From contig JARFXP010000004.1 in NCBI GenBank assembly GCA_029194675.1, positions 62,001 through 126,000 on the forward strand: DNA of 64,000 nt. The letters are read 5' to 3'. Positions 17,308 through 25,436 of the stretch are shown piece after piece. The DNA comes from Nitrospira sp. Its GTDB lineage: Bacteria; Nitrospirota; Nitrospiria; Nitrospirales; Nitrospiraceae. Every line of letters begins with the position of its first letter. Within the stretch, counting starts at the first letter, position 1. The notes under the pieces are model-generated. The model saw only the letters and a program-made list of their open reading frames with translations. It did not search any database and had not been told where the DNA came from. The translations under genes were made by a program, and so were the position numbers.

Positions 17308-18058
17308 CTCACACCTCCAGACCTCAGATCATAGGTTGAAGGCGTCCACTTTTTCGAGCCTAGCACAGTGCGGGAAACGGGACGAGAGCCCGGACGCCCT
17401 CCGGGGTGAGCGGTCGGAGCCGGAGGAGAGAGAGCCGTGTCCCGGTTCATCGTGTGAGGAGACTCTGCAGACTCAGCACCACCATGGTCTTGTGCCGGAC
17501 CAGTTGGCTGCGTTTGCGGAGCAGATCCCGGACGGCGCGTTCGGCTTTGGGATAGATGTCGCCGGTGGGGAGCAGACCCAGGCGGAGCAGATGCGCCACC
17601 CACCGCGCATCATGCTGATCGTCGGCGTGCTTGAGGCCACTGGACTGTGGAAGCGCGGGCGCATGGGCCACGTGCACGCGGTCGCCGGCGTCCATGAGTC
17701 CATCGACGAGCCAGTACCACTTATAGGTGGATTCGACGGCGATCCCGTGCACGGTGGCGCGATACGGCTCCAGGGCACCGACGATCAGTGGCAACTCATT
17801 GCGCAGTCGTTTCTGATCCAGCACCCGGTCCGCGTCATCACTCATCACAACCACACTGGTGCTGGCATGCAGATCGATTCCCACATCACGCAGCATCGCA
17901 CCCTCCTCGGTTCAGGTGGATGAGAGCCGCCGTGTCATACACGACATCGCCTCTCTACTCCACACGAGGAGCCTTCGAGATGATTATCGGGAGTCTTTTA
18001 CTGCCTGCACGCGCTCGATCACGTCATAAGAGACGGGGCCAGTCATGACTTGGATCAC

Positions 18059-18886
18059 CTATCGTTTTCTGTCGAGCATGTTCGAAGCCCGCTCAGACAC
18101 TTCTTTGATCAAAATCCCCATCTTTGCATGTGACGGCTCGAAATCAACCGGCCAGTTGTAGTGGCGCAACCGTTCGCTGGCGGTCGGGCCGATTGATGCG
18201 ACGACCATCTTCTTCAATGCCGCACGAAACGGCTCCACCTTCCCATCCTGCTCCAACACACGCATGACATGGTCTACCTGCGCAGCATTGGTGATCAGTA
18301 TCACATTGACTCGCCTGGCAATGATTTCATCGAGTGCATGACGAACGGGACCAAGATCTTCAGGTAGAGCCCACTTATACATTGGAACCAGGAATACCTC
18401 GGCGCCTCGCTGCTCCAGCGCGTTCACGAACTCAGGGTTGGAGACTCCGTATTCCTGAACGGCAATCCTCAGTCCCTTCACGGGACGATACTGATCCAGA
18501 GCTGAAACCAAATCGACCCACGTATTCGGTTCCGGCACGGTCACTGTCGCCTGAAGCCCGACAGCCTTCAGGGCTGCGACCGGCTTAGGCCCTCGTGCGA
18601 TGATCGCCGTGCCTTTGAGCACCGCGACGACGGACGACCAGGCATAGCGAGTCTTGAGCAGGTCAAACAGCATCGTTGCGCCGACACCAGTCAGGAGAAT
18701 AAGCAGATCGATCCGACCGGCCATGAGCCGAGCACCAAACTCCTGCGCTGCGGAATTGTCTTCCAGTGGGATTTCTCGTAGAACGGGAGCCACGAGCGGC
18801 CTGCCGCCGTAACGCTCGATCAGCCGGCTGATCTCTATCGCCATTCGGCTTTCAAACGCAACGACTGTCATCCCATCAAATGTCAT
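18059..18886 (-). CDS. hemD: Uroporphyrinogen-III synthase-like protein (HEM4 domain)
   Basis: The protein has 275 residues from ATG 18886; the longer frame to 19057 has no support and would overlap the divergent gene. It matches the HEM4 fold: T-V-V-A-F-E-S-R at the start, L-L-T-G-V-G-A in the first domain, P-V-K-G-L-R-I-A-V-Q-E-Y-G in the hinge, and I-G-P-T-A-S-E-R-L at the end. UroS closes and isomerises hydroxymethylbilane to uroporphyrinogen III for heme, siroheme and cobalamin. No other hem genes adjoin it. Its last ~28 codons are duplicated as a relic at 771-857, marking this 3' end as a likely integration site. Confidence 0.82.
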   Translation of the reverse strand: MTFDGMTVVAFESRMAIEISRLIERYGGRPLVAPVLREIPLEDNSAAQEFGARLMAGRIDLLILLTGVGATMLFDLLKTRYAWSSVVAVLKGTAIIARGPKPVAALKAVGLQATVTVPEPNTWVDLVSALDQYRPVKGLRIAVQEYGVSNPEFVNALEQRGAEVFLVPMYKWALPEDLGPVRHALDEIIARRVNVILITNAAQVDHVMRVLEQDGKVEPFRAALKKMVVASIGPTASERLRHYNWPVDFEPSHAKMGILIKEVSERASNMLDRKR

Positions 18887-19007
18887 GGCTACGGTGATCG
18901 TACCATAGCTGTTGAGCCCGGAGCAGGAGCTGATTTTCCGTTGACGACTTGCAGTTAGTCTCCCTACTATGCATATTTTAGTCGGATCAACGAACGAGTT
19001 GCTTAGT

Positions 19008-19445
19008 ATGACTGCTCCACTCCATAGAGGTCTTCGGCATTTGGCCCTGCGTGTCATGGACCTTTCTCGTTCGCGCCGATTTTATGAGCAGTTGCTTGGC
19101 TTTCAATCGGTGTGGGAGCCGGATCCGGAGAATGTCTATTTTAGCTCCGGCATCGATAATCTGGCACTCCACCAAATTCCAAAAGATGAACTACCCTTGT
19201 ACCAACCAACAAAGGCCCAATTGCTCGATCATATCGGGGTGATTCTCGACAGTCCACAAGCCGTCGATCGGATGTACGGCGAAATGGCGCCAAAGATCGA
19301 ATCCCTGGGCGGGCGAATCGTCAAGGAGCCCAAGCAGCACCGAGACGGCAGTTACTCATTCTATTTTTCAGATCCCGACGGCATTGTGATCCAGGCTCTG
19401 TATGAACCGGCGATCAGCAAACTGAGGATCAGTGCCGACTCATGA
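19008..19445 (+). CDS. VOC-superfamily (glyoxalase-like) protein
   Basis: The 145-residue protein starts at ATG 19008, chosen over 18969 because the beta-strand core begins at H-R-G-L-R-H-L-A-L-R-V. It is a two-module VOC (glyoxalase/bleomycin-resistance/dioxygenase) fold. Metal-ligand candidates are His in R-H-L-A-L, His in L-D-H-I-G-V, and Glu/Asp positions near F-S-D-P-D-G-I-V. The stop overlaps the next start by four bases (ATGA at 19442). It is divergent from hemD, with a 121-bp gap that must hold both promoters. Substrate unknown. Confidence 0.8.
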   Translation: MTAPLHRGLRHLALRVMDLSRSRRFYEQLLGFQSVWEPDPENVYFSSGIDNLALHQIPKDELPLYQPTKAQLLDHIGVILDSPQAVDRMYGEMAPKIESLGGRIVKEPKQHRDGSYSFYFSDPDGIVIQALYEPAISKLRISADS

Positions 19446-21073
19446 GCCAGGTTTGGACCAGCCTTCCCAAGAATCATTACCTGAGCCTCGCTCCCTGGTG
19501 CTGGGTGCAGCTGGAGAGTGCGGAGCCACCGGGCCCCTTCCCGTTCGTAGGCGGGGTATCCCCTGAAGTCGTCGCCGGACTCCACGAAGCTCATAGCCTG
19601 CTCTCCAGTGCGATCGATACCGCAATCAGCGACGTCTTCTCGAAACGGGCGCCGCTCGACGATCCTGATCGTCAACAACGGCTGGAAGATGCCTATGCAG
19701 AGCTGGTCAACGCACGGCCCTATCTTCAACAACACATCCGCTGCGGGCGGCGACCGGACGGGACCTTCCAGTGGGAATTCCCGACCGATTCAGCAAAATC
19801 CTCAACCGTGACCAACGGTGGGCTTCGCATCTTCCATGCGATCAATCACCAGGCGATCCCCATCGGATTCAACGGACGGCCGCTGGGTCCCAGCGTAGGG
19901 AAACTGCTCGGCCTGCTCGACGGAACCCATACCGTGGACGAGCTCCGTTCTGCGTTGTCGGCCATGCCGCGTGATTCGCAGATGCTGCTGACCAAGGTGA
20001 TGGAATCACTGCACCACTATGGATGTCTCGCCACTTCTGCGACGACGTCTATACTGCGACATTGGCACGATATCGTTCAGGATCAGGACATCGTGCACCT
20101 TGGACATGCTGCCCTCCTCTACCGGCAACGGGACAGCGCACTCCTCTTCGACCCATGGCTTCTGCCTTGGTTTGCCGAATCGCCGTTGCCCTCGGTCTGG
20201 AGCGGACTGTTCCCGAAACCAACCGCCGTGTTTCTGACTCACGACCACGATGATCATGTCGATCCCCGCACCTTGCTTCATTTGCCGAAAGACACGCCGA
20301 TCATCGTGCCCAGTCGACAAAATCGAAAACGGCTGTTTTTCGACTATCGTTCGCTTCTCGCAGAACTGGGTTTTGACCGAATCATCGAGCTGGCCCATGG
20401 GGGAACTTGGCCGTTTGAAGGCGGTACTGTCGTGTCCGTGCCCTTCTACGGAGAGGACCCTTGCGACTTGAACATGCCCAGGAATTGCTACTTGATTTCG
20501 GATCGAGGGCACAATGTGCTGATCCATGCGGACAGCGGTCCGACGAACGACGGACGATCCGCTCTCAAAGACCATATCATCCAGCAATTGGTCGGGCGAT
20601 ACGGATCGATTCCGCTCGTGTTCGCGTCACAACAGCAGCTGCTTGAAATTCGGAGCCATGCCGCCCATGCCTCTCTCTCTCATCCCGGCAAATGGCTGGA
20701 TGTCGGTGAAAACGGCTATCTCACAAACGCTTATCTCGCCGAGTTGTGCGCGGCTGCCCAGGCACGGATGTTTGTTTCCTACGCCACCGGTGGAGCTGAC
20801 TGGTACCCAGACCACCTGTCTTTCATGTTCAGCCGTCGTAATCCCTGCAGAACCGCACTCTTAACGGCTCATTGGGAACAACCTGAAAGATTGAAAGACC
20901 TTCTGGTTTCACAGGAATGTCGCTATCATCGTGCCCACGCCTTCGATGTCTATCGAGTCCTGAGTGGGGGGATGATCGAAGTCAGTTCGGCGAGAGAAAC
21001 CCTCGCCCCGATGACGCTGTATCGGTTGGATCACGGTGATCCCCCCTTCATGAAGGCGGGCAAGGGACGATAG
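19442..21073 (+). CDS. Metallo-beta-lactamase-fold hydrolase with PqqD-like N-terminal region
   Basis: The protein has 543 residues. Residues ~145-200 (L-L-G-L-L-D-G-T-H-T-V-D-E-L-R-S-A-L) resemble the small winged PqqD-like module that binds peptides or carrier regions. Residues ~220-500 form a UlaG-type MBL fold with H-D-H-D-D-H around 265, giving the HxHxDH two-metal site; a further His is in I-H-A-D-S-G. The first ~130 residues match nothing I recognise. It is translationally coupled to the VOC gene and followed 24 bp later by a sugar-nucleotide epimerase. The combination hints at a small maturation or detoxification pathway, but no substrate can be assigned. Confidence 0.7.
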   Translation: MSQVWTSLPKNHYLSLAPWCWVQLESAEPPGPFPFVGGVSPEVVAGLHEAHSLLSSAIDTAISDVFSKRAPLDDPDRQQRLEDAYAELVNARPYLQQHIRCGRRPDGTFQWEFPTDSAKSSTVTNGGLRIFHAINHQAIPIGFNGRPLGPSVGKLLGLLDGTHTVDELRSALSAMPRDSQMLLTKVMESLHHYGCLATSATTSILRHWHDIVQDQDIVHLGHAALLYRQRDSALLFDPWLLPWFAESPLPSVWSGLFPKPTAVFLTHDHDDHVDPRTLLHLPKDTPIIVPSRQNRKRLFFDYRSLLAELGFDRIIELAHGGTWPFEGGTVVSVPFYGEDPCDLNMPRNCYLISDRGHNVLIHADSGPTNDGRSALKDHIIQQLVGRYGSIPLVFASQQQLLEIRSHAAHASLSHPGKWLDVGENGYLTNAYLAELCAAAQARMFVSYATGGADWYPDHLSFMFSRRNPCRTALLTAHWEQPERLKDLLVSQECRYHRAHAFDVYRVLSGGMIEVSSARETLAPMTLYRLDHGDPPFMKAGKGR

Positions 21074-21097
21074 ACCATTTTTCTTTGAGGAGCAGCC

Positions 21098-22120
21098 ATG
21101 GCCGGGACGCAGTCGCCGATTCTTGTCACAGGAGCAGCGGGATTCATCGGATTTCATGCGGCCATGCGCCTGTTGGAACGTGGCGACCAGGTGATCGGCC
21201 TGGACAATATCAACGACTACTACGATGTGCGATTGAAACAGGCCAGGCTCGCCCAATTGACGCCGAACGAACGATTTCGTTTCGTGAAGCTCGATCTCTC
21301 CAATCGACAAGGCATGCGGGATCTCTTTGCCGGTGAACCGATACGGCGCGTGGTTCATCTCGCTGCTCAGGCAGGCGTCCGCTACTCACTGACCAATCCT
21401 CACGCCTACACCGAAAGCAACGTCGAGGGGTTCATCAATATTCTGGAAGGCTGCCGGCGGAGCAACATCGAGCATTTGGTCTATGCCTCGTCCAGTTCTG
21501 TCTATGGGGGGAACACCCATATGCCGTTCTCCACCCATGACAACGTAGACCATCCGGTTTCACTGTATGCCGCTACCAAAAAAGCGAATGAGTTGATGGC
21601 TCACTGCTATGCGCATCTGTATCAGCTGCCCTGCACAGGTCTTCGATTTTTCACCGTCTATGGACCCTGGGGGCGTCCTGACATGGCTCTCTTCATCTTT
21701 ACGAAGGCCATCTTGGAGGGCAAACCGATCGAAGTCTTTAACCAGGGCCGGATGAAACGCGATTTCACCTATGTGGACGACATCGTCGAAGGGGTCATTC
21801 GAACGCTTGATCACCCGGCGACGGCCGATCCAACATGGTCTGGGGATCGGCCGACACCAGGAACCAGCTCGGCTTCGGCACGAATCTACAATATCGGCAA
21901 CCATCGGTCGGTTGAACTGCTGCACTTCATTGAGGTCCTGGAGCAAGCGTTGGGAAAGAAGGCGGAGAAAAAACTGATGCCGTTACAACCTGGGGATGTC
22001 CCTGCGACTTACGCCGATATCGACGATCTCACCAACGATGTCGGCTTCAAGCCGACCACACCAATCGAGGAGGGCATCCCTCGTTTCGTGAAGTGGTACC
22101 GCGAGTTCTATAGGGTCTGA
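21098..22120 (+). CDS. UDP-glucuronate 4-epimerase-like NAD-dependent epimerase
   Basis: This 340-residue extended SDR has T-G-A-A-G-F-I-G (9-16), then [13 protein letters not shown], typical of UDP-GlcA 4-epimerases. The catalytic S-S-S-V-Y-G and Y-A-A-T-K-K-A-N-E segments follow, and the late [12 protein letters not shown] motif is present. The family converts UDP-glucuronate to UDP-galacturonate for lipopolysaccharide, capsule or exopolysaccharide. GGAGCAGCC precedes the ATG. It lies 24 bp after the MBL gene, probably in the same transcript. Confidence 0.88.
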   Translation: MAGTQSPILVTGAAGFIGFHAAMRLLERGDQVIGLDNINDYYDVRLKQARLAQLTPNERFRFVKLDLSNRQGMRDLFAGEPIRRVVHLAAQAGVRYSLTNPHAYTESNVEGFINILEGCRRSNIEHLVYASSSSVYGGNTHMPFSTHDNVDHPVSLYAATKKANELMAHCYAHLYQLPCTGLRFFTVYGPWGRPDMALFIFTKAILEGKPIEVFNQGRMKRDFTYVDDIVEGVIRTLDHPATADPTWSGDRPTPGTSSASARIYNIGNHRSVELLHFIEVLEQALGKKAEKKLMPLQPGDVPATYADIDDLTNDVGFKPTTPIEEGIPRFVKWYREFYRV

Positions 22121-22176
22121 AAAACCGAGTCAGAAAAGCCAGCGGGATGTTGCCAAACTATTTTGCAAGTGTGGTA

Positions 22177-22296
22177 GGCTGGTCAAAAAGGTTGTCCAGC
22201 AAGACCGCAGCAAGCGAGAAGGCGAAGCGTACCTTGAGCCGTACGTTGAGTCTTTAAGCGCCACGAGAACGCCGCTGGCGGCCTTTTTCAACAGCC
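22177..22296. repeat. 120-bp element with terminal inverted repeats
   Basis: GGCTGGTCAAAAAGG (22177-22191) and CCTTTTTCAACAGCC (22282-22296) pair at 13 of 15 positions. Inside, CGTACCTTGAGCCGTACG has its own dyad. It lies between convergent genes and has no coding content. It resembles a dispersed intergenic repeat I associate with Nitrospira genomes (recall, unverified). Confidence 0.55.
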
Positions 22297-22298
22297 TG

Positions 22299-22862
22299 CT
22301 AGAAACAACCAACTGGCACAAACCCCGTGCCGAACAGCCTCGACAGCGCGATGTATCGCGCATTATCGTAAAAAGAGTAACTTGGCATCCGCTGAGCACG
22401 CCCCGTGACATCTCCCCCATAGGAAGGGTCTGATCCGAAGAACATCCCTCCACGGGTCCTCTGCACAAGTTGTATCCATTCTGTGTACAACAAGCATACT
22501 TCGGCCTGTGCCGGGCCGGAAGACGTATTGCTTGCATGCCAGTCACGCGCCCAATCCGGCAATTGACGGCCTTCCGTCCCAGAAGTGCGTTCCTGGTATG
22601 ACGGCACCTCATAATCATGTTCGCTGGCGGTCGTGGTTCGAGGAGCCGTCGGCATATTCTCCAAATTGGGCACGACAGAAAGCGGCTTGAGTGTCATGGC
22701 ATGGCAACCGGCCCTCTCTTTATTCGTATACATGGAACTGCCGTCTGCTTGAGGACATTCCCAGGTCGTACCCGATCCAGGCTGGGCATCTGAGAATGCC
22801 GGACCAGCGGAAAAGGCCGCCAGCATCGCAGTGAAAAAGGAAAGAATCTGCGTCGGCCGCAT
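22299..22862 (-). CDS. Exported hypothetical protein
   Basis: Starting at ATG 22862 (preceded by GGAGGTGCCCC) gives 187 residues with a clear signal peptide: M-R-P-T-Q-I-L-S-F-F-T-A-M-L-A-A-F-S-A-G, cleaved near F-S-D-A. The mature part has W-E-C-P-Q-A-D-G-S-S-M-Y-T-N-K-E-R-A-G-C, similar to the start of DUF4124 domains (periplasmic proteins of unknown role). Two Cys there, one in E-V-C-L-L-Y, and a terminal G-C-F could form disulfides. The longer frame to 23033 lacks support. Confidence 0.6.
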   Translation of the reverse strand: MRPTQILSFFTAMLAAFSAGPAFSDAQPGSGTTWECPQADGSSMYTNKERAGCHAMTLKPLSVVPNLENMPTAPRTTTASEHDYEVPSYQERTSGTEGRQLPDWARDWHASNTSSGPAQAEVCLLYTEWIQLVQRTRGGMFFGSDPSYGGDVTGRAQRMPSYSFYDNARYIALSRLFGTGFVPVGCF

Positions 22863-23184
22863 GGGGCACCTCCAGATCCGGTGTTGAAGGCACTCAGTGC
22901 CTGAACACTCATGGTCATTCCTGTGAAACTGTCCCCTCACCCTACGCAATACTTTATTCTTTGGTCTATGCCTCTTTAGAGGGGGAAACCAATGCTGGAG
23001 CAGCTTGGAGGACGCCGTCCATTCCATCGTCATACCCCATGTTGCTCGATCGACATCCTCCCGGCGCGATCGGATGTCTCCATCGTTTTACCTACGTTGC
23101 ACGTCCCCTCTGCCGCTTCCTAGAATAGGCCCATCATTCATTGAACCCGAACCGCAATGACACCCTGAACAAGGAGGGCTCCTC
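22863..23184. other. Divergent intergenic region
   Basis: About 320 bp between two divergent genes. It must hold promoters for both. AAGGAGGGC at ~23170 is the ribosome binding site of the CBS gene. No further structure was recognised. Confidence 0.4.
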
Positions 23185-23574
23185 ATGGCAACCGTGGGAC
23201 AACTCATGACCCGTGACCTCAGTGCGATCCCAGGAGAGACGACGATCCAAGAAGCGGCGGCACGCATGCACGGCAGTCACATCGGGTCATTGTTAGTGAA
23301 AACCGGCGAGACTTTTTCGGGAATCATCACGGAAACCGACATCGTCCGGGCTATCGCCGAACGAATCGACGTAGCGGGCACCGCCGTTTCGCAGTTGATG
23401 TCAAAACCGATTATGTCGGTGGGAAAAAACCTATCACCGCATTACGCGCGGGATCTCATGGCGGACAAACGCCTCCGCCATCTGGCGGTCACCGATGCAG
23501 GCACGATCGTGGGTATGATCTCCGCTCGCGATCTCCTCGCGTATTTTAAAACCGTCGCTCACGAGGCCGTCTAA
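23185..23574 (+). CDS. CBS-domain pair protein
   Basis: The 129-residue protein is made of two CBS motifs: V-G-Q-L-M-T-R-D-L...T-I-Q-E-A-A-A-R-M...G-I-I-T-E-T-D-I-V-R (residues ~4-58) and V-S-Q-L-M-S-K-P-I...R-H-L-A-V-T-D-A-G-T-I-V-G-M-I-S-A-R-D-L (~68-120). A Bateman module of this kind binds adenosine nucleotides and usually acts as an energy sensor on a partner. It is a stand-alone protein here, convergent with the succinate dehydrogenase operon. Partner unknown. Confidence 0.88.
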   Translation: MATVGQLMTRDLSAIPGETTIQEAAARMHGSHIGSLLVKTGETFSGIITETDIVRAIAERIDVAGTAVSQLMSKPIMSVGKNLSPHYARDLMADKRLRHLAVTDAGTIVGMISARDLLAYFKTVAHEAV

Positions 23575-23589
23575 CCATCACGCGCCAAG

Positions 23590-24477
23590 CTACGCAACGG
23601 CGGATCCGAGCTTGTCGAGCACTCTTTGGGTTGACACGAGATGACGAGTCAACCCAAGCTGCTTCGGCTCCATGCCCATCGCCAGGCCAAGCAGTTGAGG
23701 CAAGTGCCAGATCGGAAGGTCAATGTCGGCTTGCTCCTGGCGGGCCGCACTCGACTGCATCCCATCCAGGTTGAGGTGGCACAACGGACAGGGAGTCACC
23801 AAGATATCGGCACCATGGCGTTTCGCATCCAACGTGTGGCTCGCCACCATGCGCAAGGAATTCTTTTCATTGATCGTCAGAAGCGGAAACCCGCAGCATC
23901 GAGTTTTCCCGGGAAAGTCCACGACCTCCAATCCCAACCAACTCATGATGAGCTCCAACGATTTCGCCCGCTCTGGTTGGTCCTGAAAGCCCAACGCTTC
24001 AGACGGGCGTTGCAAATAACATCCATAGAACGGAGCAGCCCGAAGCTCCGTCAATGGTCGTCGCACCCGCTGCCGAATACCTTGTTCCCCCAACTCTTCG
24101 AGTAAAATCCAGACAAAATGACGGATCTGCGTCGTCCCTCGATAGGTTAAGCCTTCCTCGCCCAGGATCTCGTTGACGGCAGCCAGATAGGGAGGATCCG
24201 TCGTGAGGCGGTGATTGGCTTGGCTCATGACACCCTGGCAGGTACTGCAAATCGTCATGATAGGCAACCCGGACTGTTCCGCCAGGGCAAAGGTCCTGGC
24301 ATTCAGCACATCTCCCAACTTCCGGTCTTTCTCTTGCAGAACACCCGCTCCGGTGCACGACGCCGTCGTCATTTCTTCCAGCTCCAAACCGAGCCGTGGA
24401 TAGACCTCCATCACCGACTGATAGAGCTCCGGACATCCCCCTTTGGACACACACCCTGGGAAAAACGCAAATTTCAC
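23590..24477 (-). CDS. CCG-domain (heterodisulfide reductase B-like) subunit of succinate dehydrogenase/fumarate reductase
   Basis: This 295-residue cysteine-rich protein has two CCG modules: F-F-P-G-C-V-S-K-G-G-C-P with S-C-T-G-A-G and C-S-T-C, then Y-G-C-Y-L-Q-R-P, R-C-C-G-F-P and T-P-C-P-L-C. In the first module the CC pair has become C-T. Such proteins (HdrB/SdhE-like) replace the usual cytochrome b anchor in type E succinate:quinone reductases and pass electrons to quinone or another acceptor. The gene starts at GTG 24477, overlapping the iron-sulfur subunit stop (GTGA). No small SdhF-like gene follows. Confidence 0.82.
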   Translation of the reverse strand: MKFAFFPGCVSKGGCPELYQSVMEVYPRLGLELEEMTTASCTGAGVLQEKDRKLGDVLNARTFALAEQSGLPIMTICSTCQGVMSQANHRLTTDPPYLAAVNEILGEEGLTYRGTTQIRHFVWILLEELGEQGIRQRVRRPLTELRAAPFYGCYLQRPSEALGFQDQPERAKSLELIMSWLGLEVVDFPGKTRCCGFPLLTINEKNSLRMVASHTLDAKRHGADILVTPCPLCHLNLDGMQSSAARQEQADIDLPIWHLPQLLGLAMGMEPKQLGLTRHLVSTQRVLDKLGSAVA

Positions 24478-25433
24478 GGTCGTTCCTCCATCCGTTGAAA
24501 GAGCCTCCGAAACTTCTCCAGGCCGGGAATGGCACGATGAAACGGGCCAGTTTTAGGAACTTTCCCTCTCACGAATGCCCGGAGGACCATGGGAAGAAGA
24601 GACAGCAGACGAGACAAGTTCCGGAGCCCAAACGTTCGAACCGCCAACATGGGTTCATCCAACCGTCCTTTCCGGTAAATGAGGTCCGCGAACACTTCAG
24701 CATGTCGAGCGCCGCACGTGGAAGGGACCTCCGCCTGTATCCCTTGGCCTCTGAGCGACATAATGCGATCCATGGCCCCAACGCCCTTGGGACACACTTC
24801 AATACATTCCATACAGCGGGTGCAATCCCACATGCCGCCTGGTTCGTTGAGAGCCAACAACCTGGAGCGTCCGGCGCCATCACGGGGATCGGCCACGAAT
24901 CGGTATGCTTTTGCCAACGCTGCCGGGCCGACAAACCGCTCATCCACTTCCAGCGCGGCGCAGTCCGACACACAGGCTCCGCACATAATGCACCCCATCA
25001 CGCCCGTGAGGTGATTCATCGACTCGGCTGAAGCGAGGTACTCAGCTTCCGGTTCCTGGCCAGCTGGTTGGAGCCACGGTTGCACCTGTCGTACTTTTTC
25101 CCAAAACCCAGCCATATCGGTGACCAAGTCTTTGATCACCGGCATGTTATTCATGGGCTCCACCTGCACGATTCCCCGTTCCGAAGCCATCGCCTGGACT
25201 TTGGTTTTACAGGCCAAGGCCGCATGACCATTGATGCGCATGGCGCAGGACCCGCAAATCGCTCCTCGACAGGAACACCGGAGCGTTAAGGATTCATCGA
25301 GGGTTTCGCGAATATGAATAAGCGCATCCAACACCGTATCCGCTCGATCCGTATCCAGTTTATACTCCTGGAAATACGGCATGGAGGGTGAGGTCTCTGG
25401 ATTAAAGCGGCGAATGCGAAATGTCGTTATCAT
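24474..25433 (-). CDS. sdhB: Succinate dehydrogenase/fumarate reductase iron-sulfur subunit
   Basis: The 319-residue protein has a plant-type [2Fe-2S] site in S-C-R-G-A-I-C-G-S-C-A-M with a distal Cys in A-L-A-C. C-I-M-C-G-A-C-V-S-D-C and C-T-R-C-M-E-C-I-E-V-C-P supply the [4Fe-4S] and third cluster. The C-terminal ~70 residues extend past the usual 240-250 aa length. It transfers electrons from the flavoprotein (next gene upstream, 3-bp gap) to the CCG subunit. It could run as succinate dehydrogenase or fumarate reductase. Confidence 0.92.
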   Translation of the reverse strand: MITTFRIRRFNPETSPSMPYFQEYKLDTDRADTVLDALIHIRETLDESLTLRCSCRGAICGSCAMRINGHAALACKTKVQAMASERGIVQVEPMNNMPVIKDLVTDMAGFWEKVRQVQPWLQPAGQEPEAEYLASAESMNHLTGVMGCIMCGACVSDCAALEVDERFVGPAALAKAYRFVADPRDGAGRSRLLALNEPGGMWDCTRCMECIEVCPKGVGAMDRIMSLRGQGIQAEVPSTCGARHAEVFADLIYRKGRLDEPMLAVRTFGLRNLSRLLSLLPMVLRAFVRGKVPKTGPFHRAIPGLEKFRRLFQRMEERP

Positions 25434-25436
25434 GCA

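Larger units (their letters stand above)
16092..17367 (-). mobile_element. Complete IS3-family element, copy 1
   Basis: The 1276-bp element begins TGACCCCGG and ends CTAGCACA. Imperfect inverted ends share AGTGGACGCC. It is flanked by the 3-bp duplication GTG (16089-16091 and 17368-17370). It is inserted in the IS110 copy 2 gene. Copy 2 of this IS is at 62706-63982. Confidence 0.9.
15309..17896 (-). pseudogene. IS110-family transposase (copy 2) split by IS3 and a MITE
   Basis: The N-terminal part (17896 to 17368) opens M-L-R-D-V-G-I-D-L-H-A-S and contains D-D-Q-H-D-A-R-W-V. The middle (16088 to ~15729) holds V-P-G-I-G-P-I-L-A-R-T and G-N-T-K-N-G-N-K-Y-L. The C-terminus (15529 downward) holds R-K-Q-A-R-T-H-P-L-V-A-L-K-A-V-A-H-K. 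Removing the IS3 element (16092-17367) and the MITE (15530-15723), each with one target duplication, restores one reading frame. That frame still contains stops at 17447 (TGA), near 16063 (TAG) and after C-A-I-R (TAG), so the transposase was dead or dying as well. Confidence 0.85.
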
